Assembly: GCF_014174155.1 (NCBI RefSeq)
Contig: NZ_JABEQM010000003.1
Location: forward strand, 358,138 to 422,137
Direction: 5' to 3'
Origin: Gluconacetobacter tumulisoli
GTDB lineage: Bacteria; Pseudomonadota; Alphaproteobacteria; Acetobacterales; Acetobacteraceae
DNA: 64,000 nucleotides
In this document: positions 1 through 8,045 of the stretch, in pieces
Position numbering within the stretch: position 1 is the stretch's first letter
How the letters are laid out: each line of letters opens with the position of its first letter
Made by a program: the position numbers and the translations under genes
Notes under the pieces: model-generated
Database searches by the model: none
The model's input: the letters and a program-made list of their open reading frames with translations, nothing else
Told to the model about the DNA's origin: nothing

Positions 1-136
1 CCGCGGCGCATTCCGCCCCCCCGGCCCGGGCACGCAGCAGGCGGTAATTGGCGCGGATGGCCGCAAGGTCGATGGTCAGGACGGCACCGGCCCGCGCGCG
101 GGGCCAGCCTGTCTCGATAGCGCAAGGAACGGGCAT
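1..136 (-). CDS. alr: Alanine racemase, N-terminal fragment (cut by window edge)
   Basis: This gene reads leftwards and only its first 45 codons lie in the window. The frame opens at an ATG at 134-136. After a short leader it gives AGAVLTIDLAAIRANYRLLR, the typical N-terminal beta strand and helix of PLP-dependent alanine racemases (L-Ala to D-Ala, for peptidoglycan). The PLP lysine motif that normally follows a few residues later is just outside the window. It diverges from the Lrp/AsnC regulator at 272. That is a plausible regulatory pairing, because Lrp-type proteins often control amino-acid racemase or catabolic genes. The catabolic DadX-type racemase is the alternative to the biosynthetic enzyme, and the fragment cannot separate them. 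Confidence 0.82.
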   Translation of the reverse strand, partial: MPVPCAIETGWPRARAGAVLTIDLAAIRANYRLLRARAGGAECAA

Positions 137-271
137 GCGGCGCTCCGGTTCGGGGGACTGGTCCGATCTTACCGGAGAGGGGACGGCATTTCCTGCCGAT
201 CAATCGCATGATATGCCGCGCAGGGACCGAATATCGCATCATCATGCGACGGGATGGTGGAATGTGGCCTC

Positions 272-715
272 ATGATTTCTGACAAGGTGACCGAGGCGAT
301 TCTGCGGCATCTGGGTCAGGACGGGCGAATGACCAATGCCGACCTGGCGCAGAAGGTCGGCCTGTCGCCGTCCGCCTGCCTGCGCCGGGTGCGGCAACTG
401 GAACAGGAGGGGGTGATCCGCGGATATCGCGCGATCATCGACGAACGGTCGCATCACGGCGCGACCACCGTGATCGTGCAGATCACCCTGGAGCGCCAGA
501 CCGAGGAGTGCCTGCGCCGGTTCGAGGCCCGGGTTCGCGAATGTCCCGACGTGCGCGAATGCTATCTGATGACGGGCGATGCGGATTACCTGCTGCGCGT
601 GGTGGCGCGCGACGCCGCCGATTACGAACGCATCCACAAGGAAGAACTGTCGCGCATGCCTGGCGTCGCGCAGATCCAGAGCAATTTTTCGATCCGGTCG
701 GTCGTACGGAAATAG
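272..715 (+). CDS. Lrp/AsnC family transcriptional regulator
   Basis: The protein is 147 residues, the usual Lrp/AsnC length. An N-terminal winged helix-turn-helix (MTNADLAQKVGLSPSACLRR) is followed by the ligand-binding RAM domain, with the characteristic segment CPDVRECYLMTGDADYLLRV. Such proteins form octamers or hexadecamers and sense amino acids. I chose the ATG at 272 over the in-frame ATG at 254 because the family normally begins close to the helix-turn-helix and a GGTGG-like ribosome site sits about ten bases upstream. It lies between a divergent alanine racemase and a downstream omega-amino acid aminotransferase, so local control of amino-acid metabolism is likely. The effector cannot be read from the sequence. 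Confidence 0.9.
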   Translation: MISDKVTEAILRHLGQDGRMTNADLAQKVGLSPSACLRRVRQLEQEGVIRGYRAIIDERSHHGATTVIVQITLERQTEECLRRFEARVRECPDVRECYLMTGDADYLLRVVARDAADYERIHKEELSRMPGVAQIQSNFSIRSVVRK

Positions 716-731
716 CGCCGGCCGGCCCCGG

Positions 732-764
732 AACCTGTACAGGTTCACGGACCGGTACAGGTTC
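732..764. promoter_or_regulatory. Operator-like palindrome plus direct repeat upstream of the aminotransferase
   Basis: A perfect 14-base palindrome AACCTGTACAGGTT (732-745) is followed by a second copy of GTACAGGTTC (755-764), 18 bases after the first copy (737-746). The arrangement puts two half-sites on one face of the helix, as for a dimeric or multimeric regulator. It lies 130-160 bases before the aminotransferase start. The adjacent Lrp/AsnC protein is the obvious candidate ligand, but this is inference. Confidence 0.5.
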
Positions 765-894
765 GTGCGGAACGCCGCGAACTGTATATATGCGGATACG
801 AAACGACGCCTGATACTGGTCGGGCGCGTATCGATTTCGGACATCCGGACCGGGACGGCGCGCGTCACCTGGTATCAGGATACGGGATCGCACA

Positions 895-2244
895 ATGACG
901 CAGCTTTCCGACGATTTCGACTGCCCGGCCGCCGTGACGGACGGGGCGTACTGGCTTCCGTTTTCCGCCAACCGCCGGATGAAGGCCAACCCCGTGCGGC
1001 GCATCATGGCGCGTGCGAAGGGCCCCTATTATTATACCGAGGCGGGCGAGGAACTGTTCGACACGCTGTCGGGCCTGTGGTGCACCCCGCTGGGCCACGG
1101 TCATCCCCGGATCGTCGAGGCGCTGAAGACCCAGGCCGAAACGCTGGATTACTGCACGGCCTTCCAGGTGACCAACCCCGTCACCGTCCGCCTGGCCGGG
1201 CGGATCGCCGAGCGGGCGCCACAGGGGTTGAACCATGTCTTCTTCGCCAATTCGGGATCGGAATCCGTCGATACGGCGCTGAAGATCGCGCTTGGCTATC
1301 ACCGCCTGCGCGGCGAGGGAAACCGCTTCCGCATGATCGGGCGGGAAAAGGGATATCACGGCGTCGGATTCGGCGGCATGTCCGTCGGCGGTATCGTGCC
1401 GAATCGCAAGATGTTCGCCACCGCCATGATCCCGGGCGTCGATCACCTGCGCCATACCCACGATCCCGTCCACATGGCGTTTTCACGCGGGCAGCCGAAC
1501 TGGGGCGCCGACCGGGCGGACGACCTGGAGCGCCTGGTCGCCCTGCATGACGCGTCGACCATCGCGGCGGTCATCGTCGAGCCGGTGCAGGGGTCGTCCG
1601 GCGTCATCGTGCCGCCGGTCGGCTATCTGCAGCGCCTGCGCGAGATCTGCACCCGGCATGGCATCCTGCTGATCTTCGACGAGGTCATCACCGGTTTCGG
1701 CCGCCTGGGCGCGAATTTCGCGGCCGAACGTTTCGGCGTGACGCCCGACATGATCGTCTTCGCCAAGGCGATCACCAACGGCGTGGTGCCGATGGGCGGC
1801 GTGATCGTCAGCGACGAGATCTACAACAGTTTCATGACCGGTCCGGAAAACGCCATCGAGTTCTGCCATGGCTACACCTATTCCGGCCATCCGCTGGCGG
1901 CGGCGGTGGCCCATGCCGTGCTGGACGTGATGGAGGAGGACGCGGTGCTGGAGCGCGTGCGCGCCCTGGAACCGGTGCTGGAGGAAGCGGTGCACACGCT
2001 GCGCGGACTCAACCTCGTCTCTGACATCCGCAATATCGGCCTGACGGCGGCGGTGGACGTCGTGCCGGTCGACGGCGCACCCGGCGCACGGGGACTGTCG
2101 ATCTTCGAGAAGGGGCTGGAATCGGGGCTGCTGCTGCGCTGCACCGGCGACACCATCGCCTTCGGCCCTCCGTTCATTTCCACGCCGGAGCAGATTTACG
2201 CCATGGTCGACGGCGTGCGGCGGCTGATCCAGGCCGCCGACTGA
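895..2244 (+). CDS. Class III omega-amino acid:pyruvate aminotransferase
   Basis: This 449-residue PLP enzyme of the class III (fold type I) family transfers an amino group from an omega-amino acid or amine, such as beta-alanine, to pyruvate or another oxo acid. Visible motifs are the cofactor-phosphate region FFANSGSESVDTALK, the family signature LLIFDEVITGFGRLG, and the Schiff-base lysine K291 in IVFAKAITNG. The length matches the beta-alanine--pyruvate transaminase subgroup. The upstream gene is an Lrp/AsnC regulator and a palindromic operator-like site lies in between. The tautomerase-like gene 39 bases downstream is probably co-transcribed. The exact substrate is not determinable from sequence alone. 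Confidence 0.88.
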   Translation: MTQLSDDFDCPAAVTDGAYWLPFSANRRMKANPVRRIMARAKGPYYYTEAGEELFDTLSGLWCTPLGHGHPRIVEALKTQAETLDYCTAFQVTNPVTVRLAGRIAERAPQGLNHVFFANSGSESVDTALKIALGYHRLRGEGNRFRMIGREKGYHGVGFGGMSVGGIVPNRKMFATAMIPGVDHLRHTHDPVHMAFSRGQPNWGADRADDLERLVALHDASTIAAVIVEPVQGSSGVIVPPVGYLQRLREICTRHGILLIFDEVITGFGRLGANFAAERFGVTPDMIVFAKAITNGVVPMGGVIVSDEIYNSFMTGPENAIEFCHGYTYSGHPLAAAVAHAVLDVMEEDAVLERVRALEPVLEEAVHTLRGLNLVSDIRNIGLTAAVDVVPVDGAPGARGLSIFEKGLESGLLLRCTGDTIAFGPPFISTPEQIYAMVDGVRRLIQAAD

Positions 2245-2283
2245 CCGCACCTGTTCCACGTTGGACCAAAAGAAAGAAAATCC

Positions 2284-2700
2284 ATGCCCTTGCTGCATTT
2301 TCACCTGATCGAAGGCCGCTCCGACGCCGAGATCAAGACGTTGCTGGACGCGGCCCACGCGGCGATGCTGGAGGCCTTCCAGGTACCGGCCGGCGATCGC
2401 TACCAGATCGTGTCCGAACACAAGCCTTTGCGCATGATCGTCGAGGATACGGGACTTGATATCCCCCGCACCCGCGACGTGGTGCTGGTGCAGATGTTCA
2501 GCCGCCCGCGCGGGGACGAGAAGAACGCCCTGTTCTATCGCCTGCTGGTCGAACGGTTGCAGCAGGCGTGCGGCATCGCGCCGTCCGACGTCATGATCTC
2601 GGTGGTCGAGAACCAAGACGCCCACTGGTCCTTCGGCCATGGCCGCGCGCAGTTCCTGACCGGGGAACTGCCCGGCCCGGCCAAGCCGGCGGCCCCCTGA
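2284..2700 (+). CDS. Tautomerase (MIF/4-OT superfamily) family protein
   Basis: The protein has 138 residues. After removal of Met it begins with proline (PLLHFHLIEGRSDAEIKTLL), the catalytic N-terminal proline expected of the tautomerase superfamily. The length and the second half (RDVVLVQMFSRPRGDEKNAL, then SDVMISVVENQDAHWSFGHG) suit the Tautomerase_2-type group with two beta-alpha-beta units in one chain. It follows the aminotransferase by 39 bases, with a purine-rich AAAGAAAGAAAA ribosome site, and probably belongs to the same transcript. It may isomerise a keto-enol product of amine catabolism, but that is only inference. Confidence 0.8.
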   Translation: MPLLHFHLIEGRSDAEIKTLLDAAHAAMLEAFQVPAGDRYQIVSEHKPLRMIVEDTGLDIPRTRDVVLVQMFSRPRGDEKNALFYRLLVERLQQACGIAPSDVMISVVENQDAHWSFGHGRAQFLTGELPGPAKPAAP

Positions 2701-2720
2701 TACCAGCCAACAGGGAAGGT

Positions 2721-2831
2721 CGGGCTCCGCCCGAACCCGGCAAGGGCCCAGGCCCTTGCATCCCTTTCTCTTACAAAGTCGTGGGTTTCCAAAGGGCTAT
2801 GCCCTTTGGTGGGTCAAGGGCAACGCCCTTG
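2721..2831. repeat. REP-like cluster of four consecutive palindromes
   Basis: The gap between the convergent genes ending at 2700 and 2839 holds four perfect short hairpins in a row. They are CGGGC/GCCCG (2721-2733), CAAGGGCC/GGCCCTTG (2741-2758), CAAAGGGC/GCCCTTTG (2790-2808) and CAAGGGC/GCCCTTG (2815-2831). Loops are two or three bases. Such mosaics of GGGC/GCCC palindromes are common intergenic repeats in acetic acid bacteria. They may serve as bidirectional terminators for both flanking transcripts. Confidence 0.7.
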
Positions 2832-2838
2832 CCTTGGG

Positions 2839-3738
2839 TCAGCGCGGCATGTCGGCCTCGATCCAGTCGGTGACCGAATGCCGTGTCGGCGCCCAGCCCA
2901 GTTCGCGCCGGGCCTTGCCCGCGCGGACGCGGCTGTTCGACCCCAGGGCGAAGACCGCCAGTTCACGGCCCCAGCGGGCCACGGCCTCCGCCGCCGGCCA
3001 GGACTGCGCCGGCCCCAGGCCCAGCGCACGGGCGATGGCACCCACCAGCGCGCCGAACGATTCCTCGCCGTTCTCGACATAATAGAAACTGCCGGCCGGG
3101 GCCTTTTCCAGCGCCAGCAGGTACAGATCCGCCATGTCGGCGATATGGACGTTCGACCAGATGTTCAGCCCGCGCCCGATATAGCGGGCGACGCCGCTTT
3201 CCTTCGCCTGCCCCACCAGGGGCGGGATCTGCACGCTCTGCGCCGGTGCACCCAGCGTGTTGCCATAGATCAGGCTGTTGCACAGCACGATCGTGCGCAC
3301 GCCGGGGGCGGCGTCGACGATCAGCCGGTTGAGCGCGACGCGGTGTTCCTTGTCGGGTTCGGGCGTAACGGGCGTGTCTTCGGTGAAAATCGCGTCCGAT
3401 GGCTCGCCCATGGCCTCGTCGCCGACCAGGCTGGTGCCGCTGGTATGGATGAAGGGCCTGCCCGTGCCCGCCAGCCCGGCCAGCAACGCCAGGACCGCGC
3501 CCTGATGGTCGCTGTCGGCGGCGTTGATGACGGCATCGGCGGCGCGGGCCTCTGCCGCCAGCAGGGCCGCGTCGTCCAGCGTGCCCATGACGGGGGTGAT
3601 GCCGTGGGCCGCCACGCCCGCCGCCTTGTCCGGCGAACGGACCAGGCCACGGACCTCATGGCCCCTGTCGCCCAGCAGGACGGCGACCGACCCGCCGATA
3701 TAGCCGCTGGCACCGGTAACGAAGATCTTCATGGTCAT
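2839..3738 (-). CDS. NAD(P)-dependent epimerase/dehydratase family (extended SDR) protein
   Basis: This is a 299-residue extended short-chain dehydrogenase with the N-terminal Rossmann motif TGASGYIGGSVAVLLGDRGH (TGxxGxxG). An internal IHTSGTSL segment corresponds to the catalytic Ser region. The canonical YxxxK pair is not obvious: the stretch near residue 130 reads EHRVALNRLI, so the YxxxK tyrosine position is not clearly conserved. It may be an atypical SDR of the NmrA/epimerase border. Its start overlaps the stop of the upstream ene-reductase by four bases (ATGA), so the two are translationally coupled. The pair faces a divergent LysR regulator. Substrate unknown. Confidence 0.75.
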   Translation of the reverse strand: MTMKIFVTGASGYIGGSVAVLLGDRGHEVRGLVRSPDKAAGVAAHGITPVMGTLDDAALLAAEARAADAVINAADSDHQGAVLALLAGLAGTGRPFIHTSGTSLVGDEAMGEPSDAIFTEDTPVTPEPDKEHRVALNRLIVDAAPGVRTIVLCNSLIYGNTLGAPAQSVQIPPLVGQAKESGVARYIGRGLNIWSNVHIADMADLYLLALEKAPAGSFYYVENGEESFGALVGAIARALGLGPAQSWPAAEAVARWGRELAVFALGSNSRVRAGKARRELGWAPTRHSVTDWIEADMPR

Positions 3739-4841
3739 GCACTTTCCTGCTGGTAGGTGGGATAGTCGGTGTAGCCACGCGCGCCGCCGCCGTAATGCAG
3801 GCCGCGGTCGGCGGAGCGCAGCGGCCAGCCCTGTTCCAGCCGCGCCACCAGGTCGGGATTGGCGATGAACGGCTCGCCGAAGGCGGCGATGTCGATCAGC
3901 CCCTCGGCGGTCAATGTTGCGGCGCGGTCGCGGGTCATGCCCCCGGCCAGGATCAGCACGCCCGTGTAACGCGCCCGGAACCGGCCGAGGAAATCGGGCG
4001 GGATGGCCACGCTGCCGCGTGATTTCTGGTCCATCAGATGGACATAGGCGAGGCCGCGCCTGCTGAATTCGTCCGCCAGGAACAGATAGGTGTCCTCGAT
4101 CTCGGGATAAGGCTGCATGTCGAACAGCCCGCCATAGGGAGAAAGGCGGATGGCGGTCCGTTCGGCGCCGATGCGGGCGATGACGGCGTCGATCGCGTCC
4201 AGCACGAAGCGGGTGCGCCCTTGCAGCGTGTCGCCGCGATAGGCGTCGGTGCGGTCATTGACGGTCGGGTTCAGGAACTGCTCGATCAGGTAGCCGTTCG
4301 CGCCGTGCAGTTCGACCCCGTCGAACCCGGCCGCGAGGGCATTGGCGGCCGCCTGCGCGAAATCGGCGATCACGCCGCGCACTTCGTCGGTCGAAAGCGC
4401 ACGGGGCCGCGACACATCGACCGCGCCCGGCACGCCGTCTTCCGTCATCCCCCAGGCCTGGCTGTCGCGGGCGATCCGCGCCGTCGAACTGACCGGTGCG
4501 ACACCGCCGGGCTGGTTGCTGACGTGGCTGACCCGCCCGACGTGCCACAACTGGGTGAAGATCACGCCGCCCGCGCCATGGACGGCATCGGTGACCTTGC
4601 GCCAGCCCGCGACCTGCTCCGCGCGGTACAGGCCGGGAATGCACAGGAAGCCTTCGGCGGTCGCCGAGATCGGCGTGCCTTCGGTAACCAGCAGGCCCGC
4701 CGTGGCGCGTTGCGCGTAATAGAGGGCGGTCAGGTCATCCGGCACGCCGTCGGGCGTCCGCGCACGGGTCATCGGCGCCATCGCGATGCGGTTGCGCAGC
4801 GTATGGCCGGCCATGCGGAACGGCTGGAAGAGACGATCCAT
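3735..4841 (-). CDS. Old yellow enzyme family alkene reductase (FMN, NemA-like)
   Basis: This 368-residue TIM-barrel flavoprotein has the full set of OYE signatures. They are the N-terminal FMN-binding stretch NRIAMAPMTRARTPDG, TQLWHVGRVSH, and the active-site block GFDGVELHGANGYLIEQFLN with the substrate-binding His/Asn pair. An RLSPYGG phosphate-binding region and a C-terminal GEPFIANPDL motif follow. Such enzymes use NADPH to reduce activated double bonds (enals, enones, nitroalkenes, maleimides). It sits first in a two-gene unit with the SDR. The LysR gene 148 bases away on the other strand is the likely regulator, as in nemRA- or ycnD-like detoxification loci. Confidence 0.92.
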   Translation of the reverse strand: MDRLFQPFRMAGHTLRNRIAMAPMTRARTPDGVPDDLTALYYAQRATAGLLVTEGTPISATAEGFLCIPGLYRAEQVAGWRKVTDAVHGAGGVIFTQLWHVGRVSHVSNQPGGVAPVSSTARIARDSQAWGMTEDGVPGAVDVSRPRALSTDEVRGVIADFAQAAANALAAGFDGVELHGANGYLIEQFLNPTVNDRTDAYRGDTLQGRTRFVLDAIDAVIARIGAERTAIRLSPYGGLFDMQPYPEIEDTYLFLADEFSRRGLAYVHLMDQKSRGSVAIPPDFLGRFRARYTGVLILAGGMTRDRAATLTAEGLIDIAAFGEPFIANPDLVARLEQGWPLRSADRGLHYGGGARGYTDYPTYQQESA

Positions 4842-4989
4842 CGAAACGGGTTCCTTGCAGGACGATAGCAGGAGTTCTGCCTGTCATCCGGGTGGCGTGG
4901 TCCGCGAAATCTGGTCCGCATGGCGATGCTTGATAATTCGGCGAAAGGGCACATCATTTATGAGGATGTTTCACAGATCGGATGGGTAG

Positions 4990-5904
4990 ATGGATAACCG
5001 GGCCGGCGAGATGATGGTCTTCACCCGGGTGGTCGAGGCCGGCAGTTTTTCCGAGGCGGCGCGGCAGATGCTGATGACCCCATCCACCGTCAGCAAGCTC
5101 GTCGCCCGGATCGAGGACCGGCTGGGCGTCCGGCTGGTGGAACGATCGACCCGGCGGCTGTCCCTGACCGACGAGGGGCGGCTCTATTACGAACGCAGCG
5201 TGGCCCTGCTGTCCGAACTGGATGCGATCGAGGGCGAACTGGCCCACGGGGCGCGCAATGCCGGCGGCACGGTGCGGATCAATGCCTCGGTGGGATTCGG
5301 CGTGCGGGGGATCGAACCGTTCCTGCCGGAATTCTGGCGGACCTATCCCAACATCGTGGTCGATCTGTCGCTGTCGGACGAGATCGTGGATCTTTACCTG
5401 GATCGGACCGACATCGCGTTCCGGGTCGGGCCCCTGGGGGATTCGGGCCTGGTGGCCCGCAAGCTCGGGACCGCGCGGCGCATGATCGTGGCCTCGCCGG
5501 AATACCTGGCGCGTCGCGGGACACCGCGCACGATCGAGGATCTGCCGGCGCATAATTGCCTGGGCTTCAATTTCCGCCGCGCCGTCCCGGTCTGGCCGCT
5601 GCGCGACGGAGGGCGCCTGGTCGACCGCAGCGTCGGCGGCACGTTGCTTGCGAATAACGGCGAGACCGTCCATCGCATGGTGCTGGCGGGTGTGGGCCTG
5701 GGCCGCCTGGCCGATTTCCATGTCCATCGCGACATCCGGGCCGGCCGGCTGGTGGAGGTCCTGATGGAGGCCGGACCGGAAGAAACGGAAGACGTCCACG
5801 CCCTGTATTTGGGGGGCCAGCGCATGCCGCAGCGCATTCGCCTGTTCCTGGATTTCATGGTGCCCCGGATGCAGGCCTTCCTGCGCGATGCCGCCGTGAC
5901 CTGA
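4990..5904 (+). CDS. LysR family transcriptional regulator
   Basis: The 304-residue protein has an N-terminal winged helix-turn-helix (residues 1-60, with FTRVVEAGSFSEAARQMLMT and STVSKLVARIEDRLGVRLVE). A periplasmic-binding-like effector domain follows (RINASVGFGVRGIEPFLPEF and on). It is of the common CrgA/DsdC-like type. It is divergently transcribed from the ene-reductase/SDR pair, with a 148-base shared promoter region. LysR proteins typically control such a divergent neighbour and respond to a substrate of it, here probably an electrophile or enone. No stem-loop operator could be pinned down by eye. Confidence 0.9.
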   Translation: MDNRAGEMMVFTRVVEAGSFSEAARQMLMTPSTVSKLVARIEDRLGVRLVERSTRRLSLTDEGRLYYERSVALLSELDAIEGELAHGARNAGGTVRINASVGFGVRGIEPFLPEFWRTYPNIVVDLSLSDEIVDLYLDRTDIAFRVGPLGDSGLVARKLGTARRMIVASPEYLARRGTPRTIEDLPAHNCLGFNFRRAVPVWPLRDGGRLVDRSVGGTLLANNGETVHRMVLAGVGLGRLADFHVHRDIRAGRLVEVLMEAGPEETEDVHALYLGGQRMPQRIRLFLDFMVPRMQAFLRDAAVT

Positions 5905-6031
5905 TGCGGCACGGCCACGCGTGCGTGTCCTGACGGCGGCTCCGGGCCGGTTCGCGCAATCGGCAATAGGTAACGCGGCCGCCTGCCGTTACCATGAACG
6001 CCCGTGGGCTCACTGGAAACGGAACAGGGTC

Positions 6032-6988
6032 ATGCCCGACACATTGATGTCCGCAATCCCCGACAGCCGGAAGGCCGGACCGATCGTGCTGGGTCATGGG
6101 GATACGATCCGGACGGCGGCATGCACGATCCTCGGCGCGATCCATGCCCATCTGACCGCCAATCTGGATGCCGCCCTGGACGGGCGCAATTCCGAGGGGG
6201 TCCATCAGGTCCGCGTGGCGTTGCGGCGCTTTCGTGCCCTGACCGGCCTGTTGCGGCGTGACAGTCCCAATGTGGTGCTGGACGGCGCGTCGGGCCATGC
6301 CCGGACACTGGCCCATGCGTTGAACGGTGCGCGCAACTGGGACGTCTTCATGAACACGACGCTGCCGGGCCTGGGCGCACTGGCGCATGTCGGGGTCGAT
6401 GCGCCGGGCGTCCTGGGCCCGCTGGCGGTTCCGCTGCGGGAAGGGGCGGCCGGGGAGGCGCGGGCGGCGCTGGATGGGGCCGAGGCCCGCCAGTTCCTGT
6501 ACCTGCTGGAACAGATGATCGACGGGGCGGTATGGATCACGCCCCTGCCGGCGGCGGTCCAGGAAACACTGGACGAACCGGCCGCTGATTTCGCCGCACG
6601 TCACCTGACGCGCCTGCACCGCAAGGCGAACCGTCAGGGGCGGGACCTCGCGCTGCTGACGGCCGAAGAGCGCCACAGGTTGCGCCTGACCCTGAAGAAA
6701 CTGCGCTATACCGCCGAATTCTTCGAGTCCCTGCACGCCCCCGGCACCGGGGCGGCCCCCTACATCCGTCGTCTGTCACGCCTGCAGGACGTGCTGGGCA
6801 TGGACAGCGACGTGCTGACGACCCGGGCCCTGCTGTCGCGGATCGGCGAGTCCGCACCGGGACCGGACATCCAGCATACGCTGGGTGCCGTGGCGGGCTT
6901 CCTGTGCTGCCGCCAGGCCGCCACGCAGGACAGGACCTATTCCCGGTGGCGCAAATTCAGGCGCCAGTCGGTGTTCTGGCGGGCCTGA
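6032..6988 (+). CDS. CHAD domain-containing protein
   Basis: The protein is about 318 residues and mostly helical. It shows the CHAD signature of conserved basic and acidic residues: EGVHQVRVALRRFRALTGLL near residue 60, DWDVF-like NWDVFMNTTLPGL, and ERHRLRLTLKKLRYTAEFFE in the second half. CHAD proteins bind inorganic polyphosphate and often localise to polyphosphate granules. I chose ATG 6032 because the upstream extension is low-complexity and has no ribosome site. No CYTH triphosphatase domain is fused or adjacent, so only the binding function is supported. Confidence 0.85.
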   Translation: MPDTLMSAIPDSRKAGPIVLGHGDTIRTAACTILGAIHAHLTANLDAALDGRNSEGVHQVRVALRRFRALTGLLRRDSPNVVLDGASGHARTLAHALNGARNWDVFMNTTLPGLGALAHVGVDAPGVLGPLAVPLREGAAGEARAALDGAEARQFLYLLEQMIDGAVWITPLPAAVQETLDEPAADFAARHLTRLHRKANRQGRDLALLTAEERHRLRLTLKKLRYTAEFFESLHAPGTGAAPYIRRLSRLQDVLGMDSDVLTTRALLSRIGESAPGPDIQHTLGAVAGFLCCRQAATQDRTYSRWRKFRRQSVFWRA

Positions 6989-7110
6989 CCCCGGCTGTCA
7001 TGGAACTGTCACGAACTGTTCTTGCAGCTGTCGTTGCCTGTGGGCCCGGCCTGTGCTCTTGCACGCACGTCTTCCGTTGGCATATCGCCGTGAACGAAGG
7101 GACCTGCGTC

Positions 7111-7326
7111 ATGTTCAAATCCGAGATCGTCGAGATCGACGGCGTCTTCGTGGGGGTCCTTATCCAGACCCGGCGCGATGGCGCACGGGTGTTTCGCGCC
7201 ATTCATGAATGGCTGCGTCCCCTGAACGGCCAGATCATGTCGTCCTTCCAGGAGGCACGGAACATCGCCACCGGACAGTTCCGCCGCCGCCGGGTGACTT
7301 CGGGCCTTGCCTCCGCCGCGAGCTGA
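7111..7326 (+). CDS. Small hypothetical protein, 71 residues
   Basis: A short frame with a good ribosome site (GAAGGGA, eight bases before the ATG) encodes MFKSEIVEIDGVFVGVLIQT, then a basic C-terminal region (GQFRRRRVTSG). It has no signal peptide or membrane segment and I recognise no family. The predicted beta-strand-rich start could be a small barrel. It is followed 13 bases later by the convergent gene ending at 7340. The start codon at 7111 is preferred over an in-frame GTG at 7090 because of the ribosome site. Confidence 0.6.
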   Translation: MFKSEIVEIDGVFVGVLIQTRRDGARVFRAIHEWLRPLNGQIMSSFQEARNIATGQFRRRRVTSGLASAAS

Positions 7327-7339
7327 CGGGCCGGTGCCG

Positions 7340-7840
7340 TCAGGCGCCTGATGGCGCCTGCGGTTCGGCGGGCGCCAGACGATAGCGGAAGTCGCAGTGG
7401 GATGCGCCTTCCATGATCGTCTGGGTCCGGGTGAAGACGATGTCGGGATTATAGCCGGCGCAGAATTGTCCGTCGCGATTGCAGGACAGCAGCGGCCCCA
7501 GTTCGCCCAGACCCATCGCGCGATACATCTCGGCATAGCGGCAGCGGGTGACGTCGAATTCCAGAATGTCGGCCCGCGCGACATGCACCGTCAGTTCCAG
7601 CGCGCCTTCGGCCGTCCACAGGCGCAGGGCCTCGGCGAAATCGGCAAGGTCCGGCATGTGGCCCAGCGCCGCGCGGAAGGACGCCCCCTGGTCCACGGCC
7701 GAGCGCGTCACCGCATCGCGGATCGTGTCGCGCGCGACCTCCGCCCCGTGGGACGCTGCGAGCACGTCATGGACGCAGCGCAGGATATCGGCCTCGATTC
7801 GTCGGCGTTCGATGATGGGCATGGTCTGCTGTGTCGACAT
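7340..7840 (-). CDS. L-2-amino-thiazoline-4-carboxylic acid hydrolase-like protein
   Basis: The 166-residue protein resembles the small ATC-hydrolase family. It is helical at the N-terminus, has FDVTRCRYAEMYRAMGLGEL in the middle and ends with the conserved LLSCNRDGQFCAGYNPDI block, where Cys, Asp and Asn residues are typical. Founding members open the thiazoline ring to N-carbamoyl-cysteine, but most homologues are uncharacterised. The start at 7840 (MSTQQ) is chosen because sequence further upstream is not conserved in style and belongs to the intergenic space before the divergent EamA gene. Substrate uncertain. Confidence 0.72.
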   Translation of the reverse strand: MSTQQTMPIIERRRIEADILRCVHDVLAASHGAEVARDTIRDAVTRSAVDQGASFRAALGHMPDLADFAEALRLWTAEGALELTVHVARADILEFDVTRCRYAEMYRAMGLGELGPLLSCNRDGQFCAGYNPDIVFTRTQTIMEGASHCDFRYRLAPAEPQAPSGA

Positions 7841-8045
7841 GGCGTCCTGTGCTCCGCCGGTCCGTGTCCCGCACCCGGTGCATGCCTGTCCGGCAACAGG
7901 CCCAATATTTCGGTTCTGGCGATGTTCCGATTGTCGTGCGGCGCGGTCAATATTATCGAGGTGAAAACGTTTCGCTATCCGGATGTCGGGCGGGCCGTTT
8001 CGCGACGCGGAACACCGCGCCGTATCGTAGCGCAGGCGGAAAATC

